The position numbers and the translations under genes were made by a program. A stretch of 64,000 bases of DNA from Pegea sp. RAD2-039 (taxonomy: Eukaryota; Chordata; Thaliacea; Salpida; Salpidae), in assembly GCA_034620365.1 (NCBI GenBank), contig JAQGEQ010000258.1, positions 434,001 through 498,000 on the forward strand, in the 5' to 3' direction. Of this stretch, positions 53,712 to 64,000 are shown piece after piece; position 1 is the stretch's first letter, and every line of letters starts with the position of its first letter. The notes under the pieces were generated by a model, which worked only from the letters and a program-made list of their open reading frames with translations, was not told where the DNA came from and searched no databases.

Positions 53712-55484
53712 ATGGAAAAATTCAATTCACAAGAAAGTCCGAATTGGACTAATGTTAATGTAGACCCAATTGCTGGCTTATATGCATTTTCTTCTGGCTT
53801 AGATCTAGTTGATTTAAATGGAGATGGTGTTACCAGCTTAGTTATTGCTGATTTAGGCACTGGACTTAAAGATATGAAGTTAAAAGTGATAAAAAACACA
53901 TCAATCAAACAAGAACAAGCTCTTATGGATTTACCAGCGGGTATTCTCTCAGTTTATATGGATTTAAATGAACCTCGTGTTCCTGGTATAATAGTTGGTT
54001 CTGGTCCTTCATTATATGTATATAAAAACTTGCGACCATTTTATAAATATAATTTACCTTTACTTGATGTAAATGAGAATGAAGCAAAATTATGGAATCA
54101 AGTATCTGAAAATCAACTGACATATCATAAACTTCAAACTAGTTTAGAAAAGCTAGAAACAGATGGTGCCACATTAACAGAACGTTCACTTCAGTATATT
54201 GATCTAGAAGATAAAGATCAGTGTTGTCAATTCATAGAAGACTTTAAACATGTGTCTTTAAAAAATGAAGATGTAATAACATGTTTAGCAACTCTCAAAA
54301 AGTCTCTAAATGAAGCAGATGCTATTGCTAGTGTTGTTGTTGGTTGTGAAAGTAAAATTGTTTATATAATTGATTCTGAAGCATTTACACCTTTACAGTC
54401 ATTCACTTTACCAAGTATTCCTTGCTTTATGAAAGTCTCAGGTATTTTTGATGTCAGTTTTGTTTTATATGCTGCCTGTAGAAATGGTAAAGTTTATATT
54501 TGTAAAAAAGATATCAAAGATGGTAAATTGTGCTTTGAAGTAAATTCACAAATTGTTGGTTTAGAAAGAATTCATAAGCACCTTATTGTTGCAAAGATGG
54601 ACAAAACATTATCCTGTTTTTCTGCTAAAGGCAAAAATCTCTGGAATATTGAGCTTCCAGGTCATGTTTACTGTACAGCTATAATGGATCAAAAGATCAA
54701 AGGATATAAAGCTGTAATGGTTGGATTAGATACAAATCAAATATTAATTTATCAAAATAACAACTTAGTTGATACAATATTTCTAGAAGGTGTTCCACAA
54801 GCAATTTGTTTTGGAAAGTATGGTCGCGAAAGTAACACCTTAGTGACAATTTTAAAGTCTGGAGGTTTACAAGTGCTGCAGTTAAAACGAAATACAGAAT
54901 ATAGTGATAAAGGAATAAGTCTTGGTCCTCCAGCCTCCCAGAAAGAAAGACTTGAAATCCCTAAAAAGTCTCAATTGTATGTAGACCAAACCATTCGGGA
55001 AAGAAATAATTGTGTGGAGATATTTCAGAATTTTCAATATGATCTGCGTAATATCAAATTAAGAGCAGCAAAAGACTATTTTAAGAGTTTACATTTGAAA
55101 GTAACTCCTTTCTCTAATGATGTTTCATTACCATTATCATTAAGTGCAAGTATTTATGGAATTGGTCCGACTTTTAAATTATTATTCACTATTTCTAATT
55201 CATCTAATTTTGATAATAATTGTTCTAAATTAATTTGTGGACTGAAAATGATATTTCGTTATTCACCTAAATGTTATGACATTTCACCAAATATTTTGGT
55301 TTTACCAGCATTAGTACCTGAGCAAAGTTACAAGATTTCTGTATCTGTCAGTTGTATTTCATCTGACAATCTTATACAAGATAATATAACTGCTTTTATC
55401 TGTAAAGATGGTTGTGATAAACCAAAAGTTACAGCAGTAATTTCAATGCCAACATCAGATGGTAGTTTTGAAAACTTGTCATAA
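53712..55484 (+). CDS. BBS1: Bardet-Biedl syndrome protein 1 (BBSome subunit), intronless
   Basis: BBS1 is the BBSome subunit that contacts ARL6 and helps carry membrane proteins in and out of cilia. One uninterrupted frame of 590 residues (human 593). Starting at MEKFNSQESPNW, the N-terminal beta-propeller begins DPIAGLYAFSSGLDLVDLNGDG. Family marks: GSGPSLYVYKNLRPFYKYNLP, VITCLATLKKSLNEADA, LPSIPCFMKVSGIFDV, ACRNGKVYICKKD, CFGKYGRESNTLVTILKSGGLQVLQLKR, RKT-like IPKKSQLYVDQTIRERN, and the C-terminal adaptin-ear-like part with GIGPTFKLLFTISN. There is no frame break, so it is probably functional, and its presence implies ciliated cells. Single-exon structure contrasts with the many-exon neighbours. 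A 5' UTR intron or trans-splice site is possible. Confidence 0.96.
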   Translation: MEKFNSQESPNWTNVNVDPIAGLYAFSSGLDLVDLNGDGVTSLVIADLGTGLKDMKLKVIKNTSIKQEQALMDLPAGILSVYMDLNEPRVPGIIVGSGPSLYVYKNLRPFYKYNLPLLDVNENEAKLWNQVSENQLTYHKLQTSLEKLETDGATLTERSLQYIDLEDKDQCCQFIEDFKHVSLKNEDVITCLATLKKSLNEADAIASVVVGCESKIVYIIDSEAFTPLQSFTLPSIPCFMKVSGIFDVSFVLYAACRNGKVYICKKDIKDGKLCFEVNSQIVGLERIHKHLIVAKMDKTLSCFSAKGKNLWNIELPGHVYCTAIMDQKIKGYKAVMVGLDTNQILIYQNNNLVDTIFLEGVPQAICFGKYGRESNTLVTILKSGGLQVLQLKRNTEYSDKGISLGPPASQKERLEIPKKSQLYVDQTIRERNNCVEIFQNFQYDLRNIKLRAAKDYFKSLHLKVTPFSNDVSLPLSLSASIYGIGPTFKLLFTISNSSNFDNNCSKLICGLKMIFRYSPKCYDISPNILVLPALVPEQSYKISVSVSCISSDNLIQDNITAFICKDGCDKPKVTAVISMPTSDGSFENLS

Positions 55485-56367
55485 ATTTAAAGAAACATTT
55501 CTTCTTACAACAAATATAAGATAACTAAAATTGTTTTATTATTTCATATTGTGATGACACTCCTTCATGTATACAATTACATAAGTACATTTTTAATACT
55601 AAATATGAACGTTTCAATGATTTATTTCAGAATTACCATTTTACTTTTTAGGATTTTTGTGAACTAACTGTCAACAGATAATATTGTTTATTTATTTTAT
55701 TCAAATATTTCTTAACAACTTTTTTTTCCAACTTTTTCTAAGATGTGTTTCATTGAACTTTGTGAATTAGTTTTTATTACCTTTGCACTAGTAATTATCA
55801 ATTTTTATTTCATTTCATAGCTTAGGTTAAAAGTTCAAAATTTCAATAGCTTTACTATTGAAATACCAGAAACTAATTAATACAATAAACTTTTATTATT
55901 TAACTAGTTTTTGTTTTTCTTTATATTTAGTTTTAATTTTATTTAATAATAGAATGTTTTTTATAGAAAGTTTATTTATGTTTAACTTCTATATCAGATA
56001 ATTAAGATAATATGAGAGCTAGTCTTTATATTTTGTGCTTGCACTATCTAAACAAATAGTCGCATATAAAGTATTGATTGAAATATTCAAATTCTTAGAT
56101 TTCTTAGTTTATGATAATTTTTGTGTTTGTTTTATTCATTGATGTATATTTAGCATGGTAGATTGTTAATTGTAGTTAATAAAAGTTATAATCATAAGAT
56201 AACTAAACACAATTTACATTTGTTCTAAACTATTTTTAATTTGGATTTTTATTAATTTCAGTTTTTGAATAATTAGTCTTCAATTCGAAAACTTTCTTCT
56301 GCTTTTTGTAGATTTTGGTACACATTTATTTTTATATAAGACCTTTATAACACTAACACAGCTTTTA
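55485..56367. other. Spacer between BBS1 and TNK2
   Basis: AT-rich 3' flank of BBS1 and upstream region of TNK2, both on the plus strand. An acceptor-like taacacag ends at 56361, 6 nt before the TNK2 start codon. No other feature was recognised. Confidence 0.55.
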
Positions 56368-62172
<5,805 letters not shown>

Positions 62173-64000
62173 GTAAGCATTTTGGTCACTACTAAAAACA
62201 ATGATGCCAAGTGGTTTGAGAATCGTTTACAAGTTTGTCAACTTTTCATTTGTAGATTAGAACAAGTTTTGAGTTATTTTCACTTGATTATAATGAGAGA
62301 GTAAATCAAATGTTTTAGATTGAAATTTAATTGCTTAATATTTAATAATCGTTTAGAAAGAAAAAGAAAGAACATAATACACTAAGGTATGTTGATGTTT
62401 ATCTTTCATGATTAAGTTGAAATCGATTGATTTTTCATCTTAAACCTTTTTTACGGCTTTCATTTTTTCATTTTTTAATATTCTTTTTGAAAAGTTTAAT
62501 TTTGCAAATATTTCAGTTGTTAGAAAAAGAAATTTATAAAAGAAATTAGTCAATTAGATGGATTTAGTTAAAAAGATGAGGTATATGTTGTTGAAGTCGG
62601 TTTTTATGATTTATATTTTAATGATAAATTGGCTCTTTTGACATTTTATCACCAATTAAATTAAAAATAAATGATCTTCTCCAATTTTTGAAATAACTTA
62701 AAAAACAATTTTTTATAAGAAAAATGATTTCTTTAATTACTCTTGGAGGCAGTAGAGAACTGATTTGAAAGGAAGTAGGTATTTACAAGCTGTTTATTTG
62801 AAATGATCTCTTTATCTTCAAATATCTTCCGTTATATGGCGCTAGTAATTTGTGATAAATAATTCTCAGTATGGTTTTGTGAAGAGTTTTATCTTCAATC
62901 TATAAAGTTTACGAATCATCAATCGAATTTGAATGAAATCTTTTAATTTGGTTGATAATTTTTTTGGGTATTTTCAAATTTCATTTTCAACCAACTAAAA
63001 TTGAAAGCGATAAATGGAATTTGTTTTCATTCATTTGATTACTTTAATTTGAAATGAAAATATTTTTCCTAAAAACTGTCACAACTTTTATTTAAAGTTT
63101 ACTTCTTTTAATGAAATGGAAAAATACAAAAAAAAATTTATATAAAAGATTTTAATTAAGGTTTGATTTTGTAAATAAATCAATTTAATCATTTCAAATG
63201 AGTCTTAGAGTTTAAATTTTCATCAATGCAATAGAAGTTTTAAAAATTAAATTGTTAAGTTTCGATAATACTTCGTTCTTAAACATATATCATATTTTAA
63301 TAAAATAATAAAGGTGTTAAAATTTAGAATACAAACTTTTATCGTTGTATGAGTGATAATAAGATTGCTCATCATATGATAGGGTAATTTTGAGGTAAAA
63401 ACGTTTTTTAAACTTTATTTATAATAAAGATTTCATAAAAGAATGTTTAGATAAAACATATTTTAATTATCAGATATAATTTTTCTGTTTTCAATCACTT
63501 TAACATAAAAATGATCTTGTTGTCATCATAATTTCTTAAGATTAAAAAGTCTTAGAAAAATTTTAACAACTTTATAGAGTCCCATTATCATTATCGGTTG
63601 TTTTTGGGAGTTATCTCAAATTAATTAATTTCTGTCTTCTGAAATGCAAAGATGTTTTTATAGATACAATATAGAAAGTGTCTACTCTAAAATAGAATCA
63701 ATTTAAAACACTGTTGGTTGCTTCTTTAAAAGGTTTGTTAGTTTGAAAATTTAACACAAAAAGCTTTTTATATGAATCGGTTGTTTATGTAACATTTTTA
63801 ATACGATCAAATAAATTCTATATTTAATTAAAATATATTTCTGAAGTTATCTAAGCTTTGTCTGAAATCTTTATCAGAGTTTTATTGACATTAATCTGAT
63901 TATTAGATAAGTTGTTGGAATCAAATCTTGATTAATGTAAAAATGAAAGAATTTTGTAAGTTTACATCATAATCATTTCGAATTTACTTGTTATGAAGAA
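62173..64000. other. Last visible intron of TNK2, no exon seen
   Basis: AT-rich sequence after a clear splice donor at 62173. I found no frame with the expected proline-rich or UBA sequence, so the remaining TNK2 exons probably lie past the right edge. A small exon here could have been missed. Confidence 0.5.

Overview
The window is nuclear DNA from an invertebrate animal. It is strongly AT-rich, the genes are broken by GT-AG introns, and the gene set is metazoan: a Fe65-type adaptor, an ACK/TNK2 tyrosine kinase, a BIR-UBA-RING inhibitor of apoptosis and a BBSome subunit. Introns range from about 50 bp to over 1 kb. The phylum cannot be fixed from the sequence; a cnidarian, tunicate, flatworm, rotifer or similar lineage would all fit. 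Exon models were assembled by hand from reading frame, GT/AG sites and remembered family similarity, and the phase was checked across almost every junction.

Layout, left to right: a secreted GH3 glycoside hydrolase (-, 5' part only, running off the left edge); an intronless Fe65/APBB adaptor (-); PEX11 (-); TTC27 (+, 18 exons, one apparent 1-base frameshift); a decayed non-LTR retrotransposon; a single-domain, membrane-anchored phospholipase B1 (-); PRDX6 (-); a 20-exon EGF/DOMON surface protein with a possible alternative membrane-anchored end (-); PHAF1 (+); intronless PRMT5 (-); a decayed Ty3/Gypsy integrase; a four-BIR IAP (+); NOL10 (-); intronless BBS1 (+); and TNK2/ACK (+), whose 3' end lies beyond the right edge. 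Gaps between genes are AT-rich, with no further coding sequence that I can support.

The genes are ordinary housekeeping and cell-biology loci (peroxisome, ribosome biogenesis, methylation, redox, cilium, apoptosis, autophagy) with some secreted or surface enzymes. They do not form a pathway cluster. The points most worth following up are: acceptor-like sites just upstream of most start codons (spliced-leader trans-splicing or 5' UTR introns); three large single-exon genes among neighbours with many exons; an IAP with three divergent BIRs whose last two zinc ligands are spaced H-x3-C; the DOMON gene with two possible C-termini; a Fe65 without a WW domain; and an unnamed repeat found in introns of two different genes. 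I found no CRISPR array, operon or clearly new multi-gene system.
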